Source: Arion vulgaris
Taxonomy: Eukaryota > Mollusca > Gastropoda > Stylommatophora > Arionidae
DNA length: 64,000 bases
Direction: 5' to 3'
NCBI GenBank assembly: GCA_020796225.1
Contig: CM036753.1
Span: 3,224,001 to 3,288,000, forward strand
Of this stretch, positions 1 to 11,794 are shown in pieces (position 1 is the stretch's first letter; every line of letters begins with the position of its first letter). The notes beneath the pieces are model-generated. The model was not told where the DNA came from and searched no databases. It worked only from the letters and a program-made list of their open reading frames with translations. The position numbers and the translations under genes are program-made.

Positions 1-496
1 GGGCAGGACGTCTACCTCCATGACTAAATTCTGAACAAGAAGTGAGAATTATTTCATTTTGAGAGAACTTTTATTTAAAGTAACAGTTCCTATCTCAGCA
101 TTTTAAAACTCTGGTTTTCAAAGACTTGCCACACCTGGTTTCCTATGTTTTGCTTGCCTGATTTAATGATATTGCAGGAACTTATTTTGATGGTTTGTCT
201 TTATGGGAATATTTACAGATATGATGACAGCCTCCATGGTACTGGTATTTTTTAAATGTATTCTATCCATTCCCTTTGTTCACTCCCTGTCATAGTTTTA
301 TTGAGCATGGTAATGACCTTGGAATGTGTGTATTGTCTTAGCATGCTTTGCTTGTTTCTTGCTAGTCCCATTTCCTCCATCTGTGTTCCTTTATTTTAAT
401 AAACTGTTGTCATTTAAAATGTTGTTCTCCATATTTTACAGGATAACTTTGTTTTATTTTGAAGAGATTGCTTGTCATTTTGATGAATTTGTTACT
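1..496. other. no recognisable gene at left edge
   Basis: AT-rich single-copy-looking sequence. The first 27 bases could be read as a short open tail ending in TAA, which would fit the end of an exon entering from the left, but nothing else supports this. No repeat or domain is recognised. Confidence 0.4.
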
Positions 497-660
497 AACT
501 GGAGAGCGGGTGGCCTGTTGGTTAAACGCGTTTGGGTTTCCTGACACAAATATCCAGTGTAACGTCAAAGGTTTTTTCTGTTAGGAATAAATAAAATTGA
601 TGACCTGCACGGCTTAATTCCTGTACCTTTTAGAATCTTCCAGTTTAGTACCCTTCGAAA
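497..660 (+). mobile_element. degenerate SINE-like repeat
   Basis: A segment with a tRNA-like A-box (ggcctgttggttaaac) is followed by a body that recurs at 12298-12480. Shared words include 'aataaaa' followed by 'atgacctgcac'. No clear target duplication was found. It is called SINE-like from the A-box and the dispersed second copy. Confidence 0.45.
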
Positions 661-739
661 ATTAGAACAAAACTCTGCAAGATGTTTGTTTTACTTTCTT
701 AAACTGGAGTTTATGTTCATTGTGTTTTTTTACTTGTAG

Positions 740-1380
740 TAAATATGTGATCAATTTGGTCAAATTTGCCATTACTCAGACTTTCAAGCATCAGTGCCAA
801 TATCAAACATCAACTGATAAGTTATATTTTCCAACCTACCCTCTGCTATCAATGCCAAACATGACCCATGACAAGAATGTAGGAAAGAAAGATTGCAAAA
901 TATGAGATGCTTGAGAAAATCTTTTAATATCACCAGAAGAAAAATAATGACATCAGGAATCTAGTAAGAACAACAACTAACATCAAATAATTTGAAAGGC
1001 GGCAAGTAACTTATTTTTGTCATGTCATGAGAATGGATCCCAATCAGTTACCTTTATGTGCATACAATAAGAAGATTTGCTGCAGTATGAACAAGAAATA
1101 GTGGGCACAACATCAGTACTGAACTTCATCAAGAAACAGCAAATTAAATGGTTGAGCCACATAAGGAGATCACCAACAGGCAGTGCACCTCAAAGAGCAA
1201 CATTACTCCGATACAGTGGATACAAAACAAAAGGCCGGAGGCGCAAAAGGTGGACCTCAGAGATAACAGAGGTGACGAAAGGCACTGTTTATGAGCACAC
1301 ACAAAAGCCCAATCTAGAAATTTCTTCTTACTCGGAAGCTTTGAGGCAAATCAGAACTGGAGAAGAGAAAGAAAGATAAG
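740..1380 (+). mobile_element. LINE fragment, C-terminal end of reverse transcriptase ORF
   Basis: Broken reading frames on + match the end of other LINE copies in this window (38870-39330 and 54140-54470). First comes a stretch related to a 'PTLCYQCQT' motif near 830-850, then at 1077-1377 an open frame with TTSVLNFIKKQQIKW, an HIRR motif and a basic KGRRRKRWTSEITE tail ending in a stop. In this LINE group the segment lies after the polymerase thumb. Stops and frame changes between the two parts show it is dead. It lacks endonuclease and catalytic RT, so it is 5' truncated. Confidence 0.7.
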
Positions 1381-1840
1381 GCGCATGGAGAGGATTGCTC
1401 CAGGTGTCTCCTATTTTTACCTGACACTGAAAGGCAAAACAGGATTCAAGAATAGCTAGATAGAAGAACAAGAGAAGAACTATTGAATGAAGCATTGTTG
1501 TAGCTATTGTATCTATCTGTCTCTCACATTGTATAGTACATTTTTCTTTCACTATTTACCACAATTCAGTTAACACTATTCTACGCAAACATGTTCTTTG
1601 TTTTGGTATAACTTAACTAACAATTTCAATACATGATAAAACACAAGACACTTTAGTCGTACACAAAATCTATTACAGTTACAATCTACACTGTACAAAT
1701 GTTGATATAATATTGATACTAATTATCAACTAATTTTCATTTCCAATGTTGATTGTAACTTAACCAACTACTACTCTGTACTCTAACAACAGTAGAAGAT
1801 CTAGTCTTAGAAACAGCATGTGCTCGCTATAAAATGTATA
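1381..1840. other. LINE 3' flank; first copy of a duplicated segment
   Basis: No gene seen. The segment from about 1130 to 1860 reappears in eroded form at 2930-3590 in the same order, including the LINE tail and this flank. Confidence 0.5.
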
Positions 1841-2870
1841 TCCCACTTGACACTTGAGCTTCACACAGTGACTTGACACTTGAGCTTCACACAGTGCCTT
1901 CCCACTTGACACTTGAGCTTCACACAGTGCCTTGACACTTGGGCTTCACACATTGCCTTCCCACTTGAGCTTCACACAGTGACTTGACACTTGAGCTTCA
2001 CACAGTGCCTTCCCACTTGACACTTGAGCCTCACACAGTGCCTTCCCACTTGACACTTGAGCTTCACACAGTGCCTTCCCACTTGACACTTGAGCTTCAC
2101 ACAGTGCCTTGACACTTGAGCTTCATACAGTGCCTTCCCACTTGACACTTGAGCTTCACACAGTTCCTTGACACTTGAGCTTCACACAGTGCCTTCCCAC
2201 TTGACACTTGAGCTTCACACATTGCCTTCCCACTTGACACTTGAGCTTCACACAGTGCCTTCCCACTTGACCTTCACACAGTGCCTTCCCACTTGAGCTT
2301 CACACATTGCCTTCCCACTTGACACTTGACCTTCACACAGTGCCTTCCCACTTGACCTTCACACAGTGCCTTCCCACTTGACCTTCACACAGTGCCTTCC
2401 CACTTGACACTTGAGCTTCACACAGTGCCTTCCCACTTGACACTTGAGCTTCACACAGTGCCTTGACACTTGAGCTTCACACAGTGCCTTCCCACTTGAC
2501 ACTTGAGCTTCACACAGTGCCTTCCCACTTGACACTTGAGCTTCACACAGTGCCTTCCCACTTGACACCTCTGAGCTTCACACAGTGCCTTCCCACTTGA
2601 CACTTGAGCTTCACACAGTGCCTTCCCACTTGACACTTGAGCTTCACACAGTGCCTTGACACTTGAGCTTCACACAGTGCCTTGACACTTGAGCTTCATA
2701 CAGTGCCTTCCCACTTGACACTGAGCTTCACACAGTTCCTGACACTTGAGCTCACACAGTGCCTTCCCACTTGACACTTGAGCTTCACACATTGCCTTCC
2801 CACTGACACTGAGCTTCCACAGCTCCATTGACCTTACAGTGCCTTCATAAGCCACAATTTGCTCCATTGA
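1841..2870. repeat. minisatellite, 33-bp unit with 23-bp short form
   Basis: Tandem units contain 'cacttgacacttgagcttc' followed by 'acacagtgcc'. The full unit is 33 bp. A shorter form lacks the 'ttcccact' part, and some units lack the central piece. The open frames on the minus strand (GKALCEAQVSS-type repeats) are a by-product of unit lengths divisible by three and absence of stops; they are not taken as genes. Confidence 0.9.
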
Positions 2871-3590
2871 CACAAGACCTCAAAGTGCCCCACTACTCAC
2901 ACAGTGCCTCACTGACTTCACACAGTGCTCCATTAAATGGTTGAGCTCACAAGGCTTCACCAACAGGCACGTGCACTGAAAGAGCCAACATGCTCCGACT
3001 GACATGGAGCTCAAAACAGGCCTGGCCAAGTGACCTCAGAGCTACAGAGTGTTACTGAAGCATTTGAGCTCACACAGTGCCTCAATCTGAAATTTCTTCA
3101 CCGGGAAGCTTGAGGCAAACTCAGAACTGGAGAAGAAAAGAAAGATACAGTGCCCATGACATTGTCAGGTTCTCCATTTTCCCTGACACTGAAAGGCAAA
3201 CAGGCCTTCAAGAATACTAGAAGTGCCTCAAGAGAACATTGAATGAAGCATTGTTGTGCTTCATTGACCTTCACTGTCCTCCATTGTACCTTCACAGTGC
3301 TTCTTCACTACTTACCACAATCTCAGTTAACACTATTCACACATGTTCATTGGGTTAGTGCTTACTTAACTAACAATTTCCATGACATGATAAACACATG
3401 CCTTTATTGCACTGAGCTACAAGTCTTCATTACATTACAATCCTCACTTAGCTTAAATATTGCTACTACATTATTCAACTATTTCATTCACTTCCAAGTG
3501 TTATTGACTTCACACAACTACTACTCTGTAGCTTCAACAGTGCCAGACACTTGAGCACACAGTGCTGACCTAGCTATCAAATGCTTTCCC
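2871..3590 (+). repeat. eroded second copy of 1130-1860 (LINE tail plus flank)
   Basis: Ordered similarity to 1130-1860: 'attaaatggttgag', 'caccaacaggca', 'gaagc ttgaggcaaa', 'cagaactggagaa', 'cctgacactgaaaggcaaa', 'gaatgaagcattgttgt'. Between these words the sequence departs from copy 1 and takes on minisatellite words such as 'ttgagctcacacagtgcc' and 'ttgaccttcac'. This may be a true tandem duplication or a badly polished assembly duplicate. Confidence 0.7.
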
Positions 3591-4366
3591 ACTTGACACT
3601 TGAGCTTCACACAGTGACTTGACACTTGAGCTTCACACAGTGCCTTCCCACTTGACACTTGAGCTTCACACAGTGCCTTGACACTTGGCTTCACACATGC
3701 CTTCCCCACTTGAGCTTCACACAGTGACTTGACACTTGAGCTTCACACAGTGCCTTGACACTTGAGCTTCACACAGTGCCTTCCCACTTGACACTTGAGC
3801 TTCACACAGTTCCTTGACACTTGAGCTTCACACAGTGCCTTCCCACTTGACACTTGAGCTTCACACATTGCCTTCCCACTTGACACTTGAGCTTCACACA
3901 GTGCCTTCCCCACTTGACCTTCACACAGTGCCTTCCCATGACATTGAGCTTCACACATTGCCTTCCCACTTGACACTTGACCTTCACACAGTGCCTTCCC
4001 ACTTGACCTTCACACAGTGCCTTCCCACTTGACCTTCACACAGTGCCTTCCCACTTGACACTTGAGCTTCACACAGTGCCTTCCTGACACTTGAGCTTCA
4101 CACAGTGCCTTGCCACCACACGTGCTCACACTTGAGCTTCACACAGTGCCTTCCCACTTGACACTTGAGCCTCACACAGTGCCTTGACACTTGAGCTTCA
4201 CATAGTGCCTTCCCATTTGACACTTGAGCTTCATACAGTGCCTTCCCATTTGACACTTGAGCTTCACACAGTGCCTTGACACTTGAGCTTCACACAGTGC
4301 CTTCCCATTTGACACTTGAGCTTCATACAGTGCCTTCCCACTTGACACTTGAGCTTCACACAGTGA
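3585..4366. repeat. second block of the 33-bp minisatellite
   Basis: Same unit family as at 1841-2870. At its left end it repeats the same order of long, short and variant units as the first block (full unit, 'gtgactt' variant, 'cacttgg' variant, 'cacacattgcc' variant), offset by about 1737 bp. Confidence 0.9.
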
Positions 4367-4840
4367 CTCACAACAAAAATAGCTAGATAGATGGTTAAAG
4401 ATTTATTGTCAGACTGTTTATTTTATGTCTGCTGTATTGGAAGTCTTGTATCCTTTGCTGGATAAATACTTTTTCTTCATAATGAAACGTTGATGTATGT
4501 TATTTTTTTATATTTTGTAAAACAACCGTACTTTGTTTTTACATGTTTCACCATAGATAGATGATAACTCTGCTTCTATCTGCCATCTAGCAACATTCAA
4601 TTTTGTATATAGTAGTTTGACATACACATTCACCTCATACTCTCCTCTCTTTAAAAAAAAATTGTTATGCTTGGCAATGGTGGCTCAGTAGGCATGTACA
4701 AATATCTTAATATATTGTTACTGTTAGTTCTAACATATTTGTTTTGGGATTAGATTTTATTCAATTTTGTATTTACAGAATAAAGTATGGACTATAAATA
4801 ACTCAAGACTTAAACTTAATTGTTAATACAATATCATCCA
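4367..4840. other. AT-rich spacer
   Basis: No gene or repeat recognised; AT-rich with short homopolymers. Confidence 0.5.
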
Positions 4841-5095
4841 CCCGAGTGGTTACCGTGACCCAAATTTGGGGTGTAAAGAATAGAACCACTGTTACCTGCC
4901 ACGCATGTCGTAAGAGGCGATTAAGGAGGTTTGGCTGAAATCGGATGCACATGTCCTAAACACGTAGAAGTCTATGTGTATAGAGGCCTACCAAACCAAT
5001 GTGAACGTATACACGTTCTTGGCAAAGATCAAACATATCACAAAGAGTGATTAAAATTGGTTGTAAAGAATGAACGCAAAGAAGAAGAAGGAGAA
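4841..5095 (+). mobile_element. SINE with conserved 'cgtaagaggcga' core
   Basis: The core 'gcatgtcgtaagaggcga' is shared with 60155-60370, where it reads 'acatgtcgtaagaggcgact'. The tail ('cttggcaaagatcaaacata', 'acaaagagtgattaaaattg', 'gaacgcaaagaagaagaag') is shared with the reverse strand of 15405-15495. Dispersed copies with a common core and tail indicate a SINE. From memory, an invertebrate SINE core of this type is known, but I could not check the match. Confidence 0.65.
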
Positions 5096-5249
5096 GACAA
5101 TGTCATCAGTTGATGACAGCTTCTATGTTTAGAACAATGCTTTAGTGTTCAAGAATTAAGTTGACACTTCTGTATACTTTCAGATACAGAATTTATTCAG
5201 TATTTAAGTCACTTTAAATTGGTTAGTAAATAAATAGCAGTTTTTCAAA

Positions 5250-5625
5250 GTGTCTTAGAACAAGCACACACAAGATCACTACATTTCCCTCCCCCAACAC
5301 TGCTATAAAGAAATAAATGGTGGAAGAGAAGAACAAGCACACAAGATCACTACATTTCGCTCTTCAACACTGCTATAAAGAAATAAATGGTGGAAGAGAA
5401 GAACAAGCACACACAAGATCACTACTTTTCCCCTCCCCCAACACTGCTATAAAGAAATAAATGGTGGAAGAGAAGAACAAGCACACACAAGATCACTACA
5501 TTTCCTCCCCAACACTGCTATAAAGAAATAAATGGTGGAAGAGAAGAACAAGCACACACAAGATCACTACATTTCTCTCCCCCAACACTGCTATAAAGAA
5601 ATAAATGGTGGAAGAGAGGAAGAAG
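5250..5625. repeat. minisatellite, five units of about 67-72 bp
   Basis: Five tandem copies of a unit beginning 'gaacaagcacacacaagatc' and ending 'aaataaatggtggaagaga'. Copies differ mainly in the C-run near the middle. Confidence 0.9.
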
Positions 5626-5732
5626 AAAAAACTTGATAGTCGTGTCTATGTGTTGGGATTTGTATTGCAACTTTTTTGTATTCGCGATTTTAACCTTTTC
5701 ACCCTTTGAATTATTGACTTGTTCTATTTCAG

Positions 5733-5841
5733 GCATGGAGTCCAAAGAATTCAACCTTTGGTTAAGCAAATTGAAACAGGCAGGAAATACTTCACATTAT
5801 GACCTTTCAGAGTATGCAGTCTTGGCTGAAACATTATTTTG
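5733..5841 (+). CDS. weak candidate internal exon, unknown protein
   Basis: A polypyrimidine tract and AG (ttgttctatttcag) precede an open segment beginning two bases before an ATG. It encodes MESKEFNLWLSKLKQAG followed by NTSHYDLSEYAVLAET. Composition is protein-like, but I do not recognise the family. Possible donors are the GT after 5841 or a better consensus, AGA|GTATGC, near 5811. No neighbouring exon could be linked. It may be a chance open stretch. Confidence 0.2.
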
Positions 5842-6184
5842 GTGGTATTTCCTCTCAAGAAAGTTGTGCAATAAAATGATTGTACAAACTTCTTTTTATC
5901 ATTATTATCATGAACATTGCAATAATATATACAAATTTCTGTGAATGTTATAACAACACATGAACATTGCAATAATTCCTCAGCGAATAGTGTTGTGTGT
6001 TCTGTGTAGATTATCTCCAACTTGTTTCCATATGATAGCGGCTGCAAATCAATATGTTGGTATATTTATCACGATTTCCTATTAAGGGACGACTACAACA
6101 GGTATTCCAGTCTGCTGCTCATTTGATGTTACATAATTGAACATCTCCTGGGTTGGGGTTTTTGTGGCATAGAGGTACGGTGTT

Positions 6185-6440
6185 CATAAAAAGGGTTTTA
6201 AAGCCGAAGGATTGACTTCATTGCACCAGGTTTTTACCCCATATGGCTCGGTCCCTCTCCGCAGAAATGGCACGCCAACTACCGAAAGTATTGCACAAAG
6301 CACAAACTCCGTAGCTCCAGCAACAATCCTAGTGGTCTCTGGAAAAAACTGCACTCGTGAACAGAAGGCAGCGGTCCGGATTCGAACCCACGACCTTCGA
6401 CTCGCAAGGCAAAGGGCTTAACCACTCAGCCACAGAGACC
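6185..6440 (-). mobile_element. tRNA-derived SINE, reverse orientation
   Basis: Read on the minus strand from about 6440, the start is tRNA-like. The A-box region 'tggctgagtggttaag' is followed by the B-box 'gggttcgaatcc' at normal spacing. A body with no coding capacity follows. The A/B spacing and the 'ggctgagtggttaag' start resemble a serine- or leucine-type tRNA, but the sequence past the B-box does not close into a tRNA, so it is a SINE and not a tRNA gene. Confidence 0.75.
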
Positions 6441-6529
6441 CACAGCCACAGAGACCGATGAGACGGTGTTCATCTCTCGCTTGAAAGGTCCTCAATTTTT
6501 CTTTGTGTCCTTGCATGGAGCGATCATAG

Positions 6530-6680
6530 AGATCCCTTATCTCAATGTAGGTGAGTTCCAGTTCCTAGTCCTGTCAGAAAGGGATGATAAAACAAAGGTC
6601 CAGTGTTCAAGTTGAACGTGTAAAAGAATCTTTGGCAGTTAAAAATTGATACGAGTAGACTGCAAAGCACTAACTCATAG
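6530..6680. repeat. dispersed repeat shared with 53300-53450
   Basis: Shared words in the same order: 'atctcaatgtagg', 'agttcctagt', 'gtgttc', then 'ttggcagttaaaaattgat' against 'ttggcagttgaaaatcgat'. Element class unknown. Confidence 0.55.
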
Positions 6681-7160
6681 TGGTCCAAACGCCACACTAT
6701 GTGGCAATTGTGTTGGACATTTTACAGGCATCACGCTATGTGACTTCTTGTACTCTAAGAGTTAAACAGTTGTAGTAAATTTATATTTAAATTCCACCTT
6801 TATTAATGTGACCTAAGAATAGTTTGTAATTTCCTACTTCACATGATGACATCGCTGTTTTTGATTGTACCAAAGGCAAAGTATCAAAACAGGAAGTAAG
6901 GTGGTTTTTACAAATGACAAACTGGTTTTTTTTTACTTTGTAAAACTCCCTTACTTTGTGTTGTAACATTTCATTGAATAATCCATGAACATTATCAGTA
7001 ACTATGTAACATTTGTATAATTTAAACTTCACAGAATTACTAGAATGTTTTAATTATAATTCAACAATATATAATTATTTTCAATAATTCTGTAGCAGTA
7101 TATTGATACATCATCAAGGTGCGTATCCTTTATAGGACGTTGCTCTCTTTGCAGCACATC
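6681..7160. other. no gene recognised
   Basis: AT-rich sequence without a recognised domain, repeat or splice-bounded open frame. Confidence 0.4.
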
Positions 7161-7164
7161 TGAA

Positions 7165-7625
7165 ATTCACTTTTCTATTGCCAGTTCACCCACTTATCGA
7201 TGGTCATGTTCATGGTTTCTTTAATATCTTGTAGCCATCTTCTTCTTGGTCTGCCTCTGCGTCCTGAAACCCTGCCCTCTAGTATTGTTCTTTCCAGGCC
7301 ATCGTGACACTTTATGTGACCAAAGTATGTAATTTTTCTGTATAGTATGGTGTTTATCAGCCAATTCTCTTTAACATTTAGTTCTTTCAGGACATCAGTG
7401 TTCTGTCCATGGTATTCGTAGAATCTTTCTGTAGCATTTAGTTTCAAAGGACTGGATTTTTGTTCTTAATTTTTGTGTAATAGTCCATGATTCACAACCA
7501 TAAGTAGCCACTGGGAAAATGCATGCTCTCAATATTTTTAATTTTAGTATTTTGCTGGTGCTATGCCACATGTTCTTCATTGTGTTTAATTTCTTGATTG
7601 CTATTGCCAATCTTCTTGAGATCTC
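7165..7625 (-). mobile_element. LINE fragment, reverse transcriptase C-terminal region
   Basis: On the minus strand two overlapping frames give the thumb and tail of a LINE polymerase: LKLKILRACIFPVATYGCES, then WTITQKLRTKIQSFETKCYR, then after a frame change ITYFGHIKCHDGLERTILEG and a basic RRGRPRRRWLQDI tail. The ATYGCESW motif is typical of the post-catalytic part of many LINE ORF2 proteins. The catalytic domain is missing and the frame is broken. Confidence 0.8.
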
Positions 7626-7639
7626 TTTGGAACAGATAT

Positions 7640-8500
7640 TGATACATTTCGACTAAACATGAAATAGTTTATTTGATTATTTCTCAGTGATTGTTGTTGT
7701 TATTGTTGTTGGGATCTCAAAATGAGTACTAGCTTGTGCTATTTTTTTACATGTGTCAGACATTGAAGCCTGCACTTTTGGTTCTGCATACTTTTTTTCT
7801 ACCGAAATATTTGAACAGGAAGGTTTTCTATAGTTTTTTTTTCAAATCCTAATCTGCTGCTTGTCTCAAAGTTGAAGTGGATTTCATACAACAAACTGAG
7901 CAGAGTTTTACTGTAAAATAGACTTAACTGTAACTTTCTTACAGCTATGAGATATACTAAAATAGACTTCACTGTAACTTTCTTACAACTATGAGATATA
8001 CTAAAATAGACTTCACTGTAACTTTCTTACATCCATGAGATATACTTAAGATCTTCATTCACTCTACAGCAACTGCTTGTTAAATAACTCTTTGTGGTCT
8101 GTATGAGATTTACATATTACAGTGTGATTTTGTTGTATCTGTTAGGTGCCTACAGACCCTTAGGCTAGGACATCTTGCTTGCATGCTTTCTATTCAAACT
8201 TGCTTACCTAAGTCTTTGTTTAAGGACACACAAAAAACCTGACTTAGGCAAGTTCATAACCTTGGGCAAACTGGAGCTGCTTTAGCCTTGTCCTCAAGGT
8301 TAAAGTTTCCCTGCCTACACCGCTTGGGAGGTGGGGTTGGCTTGTGTGTTCTATGGGTAATCTACTGGCTACAAATTTGCACCTTTCTCCTTTCTAAGAG
8401 ACACTACCTGATTCCCAACTCTTCTTAATGCAGATCCAAGCACAGAACACACCTTGTAGATCATTTCATGCAAATAAAAGAACTTGATTCTCTTTTAGAA
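7640..8500. other. spacer with a short three-copy repeat
   Basis: No gene recognised. Three near-identical copies of about 46 bp ('aaaatagacttcactgtaac' followed by 'tttcttaca', 'tatgagatatact') lie at about 7912-8046. Confidence 0.7.
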
Positions 8501-8509
8501 GAGATATAT

Positions 8510-10512
8510 ATATATATAAATCTCCAGTAGACTTTATCATGTCTGACATCTTGTTGATCCTCGCTCTATTAGTCAAACAAGGCTGTTTATAGATAGTTTC
8601 AGGAGGAGATATCTCCAGCAGACTTTATCATGTTTGACATCTTGTTGATCCTTGCTCTATTAGTCAAACAAGGATGTTTATAGATAGTTTCAGGAGATAT
8701 CTCCAGCAGACTTTATCATGTTTGACATCTTGTTGATCCTTGTTCCATTAGTCAAACAAGGCTGTTTATAGATAGTTTCAGGAGGAGATATCTCCAGCAG
8801 ACTTTATCATGTTTGACATCTTGTTGATCCTTGTTCCATTAGTCAAACAAGGATGTTTATAGATAGTTTCAGGAGGAGATATCTCCAGCAGACTTTATCA
8901 TGTCTGACATCTTGTTGATCCTTGTTCCATTAGTCAAACAAGGCTGTTTATAGATAGTTTCAGGAGGAGATATCTCCAGCAGACTTTATCATGTCTGACA
9001 TCTTGTTGATCCTTGTTCCATTAGTCAAACAAGGCTGTTTATAGATAGTTTCAGGAGGAGATATCTCCAGCAGACTTTATCATGTTTGACATCTTGTTGA
9101 TCCTTGTTCCATTAGTCAAACAAGGATGTTTATAGATAGTTTCAGGAGGAGATATCTCAGCAGACTTTATCATGTTTGACATCTGTTGATCCTTGTCTAT
9201 TAGTCAAACAAGGCTGTTTATAGATAGTTTCAGGAGGAGATATCTCCAGCAGACTTTATCATGTCTGACATCTTGTTGATCCTTGCTCTATTAGTCAAAC
9301 AAGGATGTTTATAGATAGTTTCAGGAGGAGATATCTCCAGCAGACTTTATCATGTTTGACATCTTGTTGATCCTTGTTCCATTAGTCAAACAAGGCTGTT
9401 TATAGATAGTTTCAGGAGGAGATATCTCCAGCAGACTTTATCATGTCTGACATCTTGTTGATCCTTGTTCCATTAGTCAAACAAGGCTGTTTATAGATAG
9501 TTTCAGGAGGAGATATCTCCAGCAGACTTTATCATGTTTGACATCTTGTTGATCCTTGTTCCATTAGTCAAACAAGGCTGTTTATAGATAGTTTCAGGAG
9601 GAGATATCTCCAGCAGACTTTATCATGTTTGACATCTTGTTGATCCTTGCTCTATTAGTCAAACAAGGCTGTTTATAGATAGTTTCAGGAGGAGATATCT
9701 CCAGCAGACTTTATCATGTTTGACATCTTGTTGATCCTTGCTCTATTAGTCAAACAAGGCTGTTTATAGATAGTTTCAGGAGGAGATATCTCCAGCAGAC
9801 TTTATCATGTCTGACATCTTGTTGATCCTTGTTCCATTAGTCAAACAAGGCTGTTTATAGATAGTTTCAGGAGGAGATATCTCCAGCAGACTTTATCATG
9901 TCTGACATCTTGTTGATCCTTGTTCCATTAGTCAAACAAGGATGTTTATAGATAGCTTCAGGAGGAGATATCTCCAGCAGACTTTATCATGTCTGACATC
10001 TTGTTGATCCTTGCTCTATTAGTCAAACAAGGATGTTTATAGATAGCTTCAGGAGGAGATATCTCCAGCAGACTTTATCATGTCTGACATCTTGTTGATC
10101 CTTGTTCCATTAGTCAAACAAGGATGTTTATAGATAGTTTCAGGAGGAGATATCTCCAGCAGACTTTATCATGTCTGACATCTTGTTGATCCTTGTTCCA
10201 TTAGTCAAACAAGGCTGTTTATAGATAGTTTCAGGAGGAGATATCTCCAGCAGACTTTATCATGTCTGACATCTTGTTGATCCTTGCTCTATTAGTCAAA
10301 CAAGGATGTTTATAGATAGCTTCAGGAGGAGATATCTCCAGCAGACTTTATCATGTCTGACATCTTGTTGATCCTTGTTCCATTAGTCAAACAAGGCTGT
10401 TTATAGATAGTTTCAGGAGGAGATATCTCCAGCAGACTTTATCATGTCTGACATCTTGTTGATCCTTGTTCCATTAGTCAAACAAGGCTGTTTATAGATA
10501 GCTTCAGGAGAT
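8510..10512. repeat. minisatellite, 91-bp unit, about 22 copies
   Basis: Highly uniform units of about 91 bp. Each has a 12-bp perfect palindrome GGAGATATCTCC and, about 60 bases later, the inverted repeat CCTTGTT / AACAAGG separated by about 10 bases. Variation is mostly between 'gttccatta' and 'gctctatta', and between 'ggctg' and 'ggatg'. The first unit is degenerate beside a short (ta)n run. Confidence 0.95.
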
Positions 10513-10529
10513 GAACACTGTTCTTAGTC

Positions 10530-10935
10530 TCTTTCCTGACTCTTCTACATCCTTTTGTTATTGATACAGACAGGGATCAGAGAATCACCTTTATTTTTGT
10601 CTCTGGGCATGCAGGAGTCAGGGGTAATGAACGAGCTAATAGATTGGCTGGAACGGCTACAACATCAGAGGGAGCTGCAATGTCAAGTGATATTCTTAAT
10701 ACATGAAGAGAATATTTCAGAACAGAGGAGTTTCAGGTTTGTGAATCGCTGAGCAAATTGAGAGAGATGGGTGTCAATATTGGTACAGCCTGAAAAGAAC
10801 AACATACCAAATATGCAAAAAAGATTAATTAATCAACATCGAACTGGCATGTTAGGCTGCTGGATTTGTTGAAGCAGAGATCGAAGCACCTATGGACATG
10901 TCCGGAGTGCCAGGATGATAACCTCATATAACTGA
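10530..10935 (+). mobile_element. I-like LINE fragment, end of RNase H domain
   Basis: Across frame breaks the + strand encodes a SGHAGVRGNERANRLAG motif, the C-terminal RNase H signature of I-like LINEs, followed by downstream words shared with 49070-49480 and 35430-35535 ('aacataccaaatatg', 'ggctgctgga', 'ggagtgc aggatgat'). The catalytic residues upstream are absent, so it is a truncated relic. Confidence 0.75.
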
Positions 10936-11790
10936 TGATTGGTAATCAGTTTGACTATATAAATTATGCCTCCAGCCTAAAGGGTCTCACCTGAATTAAC
11001 TCTCATGCAAATGCATATATTTACTATAACAGCAGAGTTGTCAGGCAGACTTCAGAAACAAATATCCCTAACTGTGCATGAATATTGTCATAGACACCGC
11101 TGTCGAAACAGTTCATGAATAGCATTCATATAAAATTACATGAATATTTTCATGAACTTTTTCTAATCTTTATAGAAAACAGTTGTGTTCTCTTTATTTT
11201 TTGTTTGTTCAGATCACTATTAAAAGATAGTTTGCTATTTATTATTTTTATTCCAATTTTACAACACTGTTGCAATATCTTTCCCTTTTGACCTAACACA
11301 CCTGTATTCAGCACTGAATTTTTGGAGCTATTTTGTCTTCCCTTTTTGTCCTTTACTTAGACTGCAGTGATAAAGTCTGTTGACTAATACAACTACTTGT
11401 ATGTGAAGTAGGGTCTTGGTCAGCTTTGATTTTCTAATCTCATTTCAAGCAGTTGATAAGCATTAATGTAACTTCAGTACTGATCTATGGGAATGTAATA
11501 TAGATATAAAATGGTTACTTCATAATCTTCTAGAATGTGTATCAAATATTTATTAGTATATCTACTGCATTAAAATGGAGTCAGCTTGGTGATTGCTGTT
11601 CAGCAAGTAAGGTCAATTGCTTTCTAAATAGTTATTAAAGTTTAACAAACTAATGGAATATGAGTGTACTGAAACCAAACTGGATGTACCTAGCCAACTG
11701 TGCAACCATAGATGGTATATAGTATGATTCAAATACATTTCAAGCTTATCACTATGACAAGGTGTTGCTAATGGCAAAGTAGACTGCATG
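10936..11790. other. no gene recognised
   Basis: AT-rich sequence without a recognisable domain or repeat. Confidence 0.45.
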
Positions 11791-11794
11791 CTGC

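Noticed and set aside
1841..4366. CRISPR-like array
   Set aside because: Units are directly tandem with no unique spacers; this is a eukaryotic minisatellite.
6375..6440. tRNA gene on the minus strand
   Set aside because: A- and B-boxes are good, but the acceptor stem does not close and a SINE body follows.
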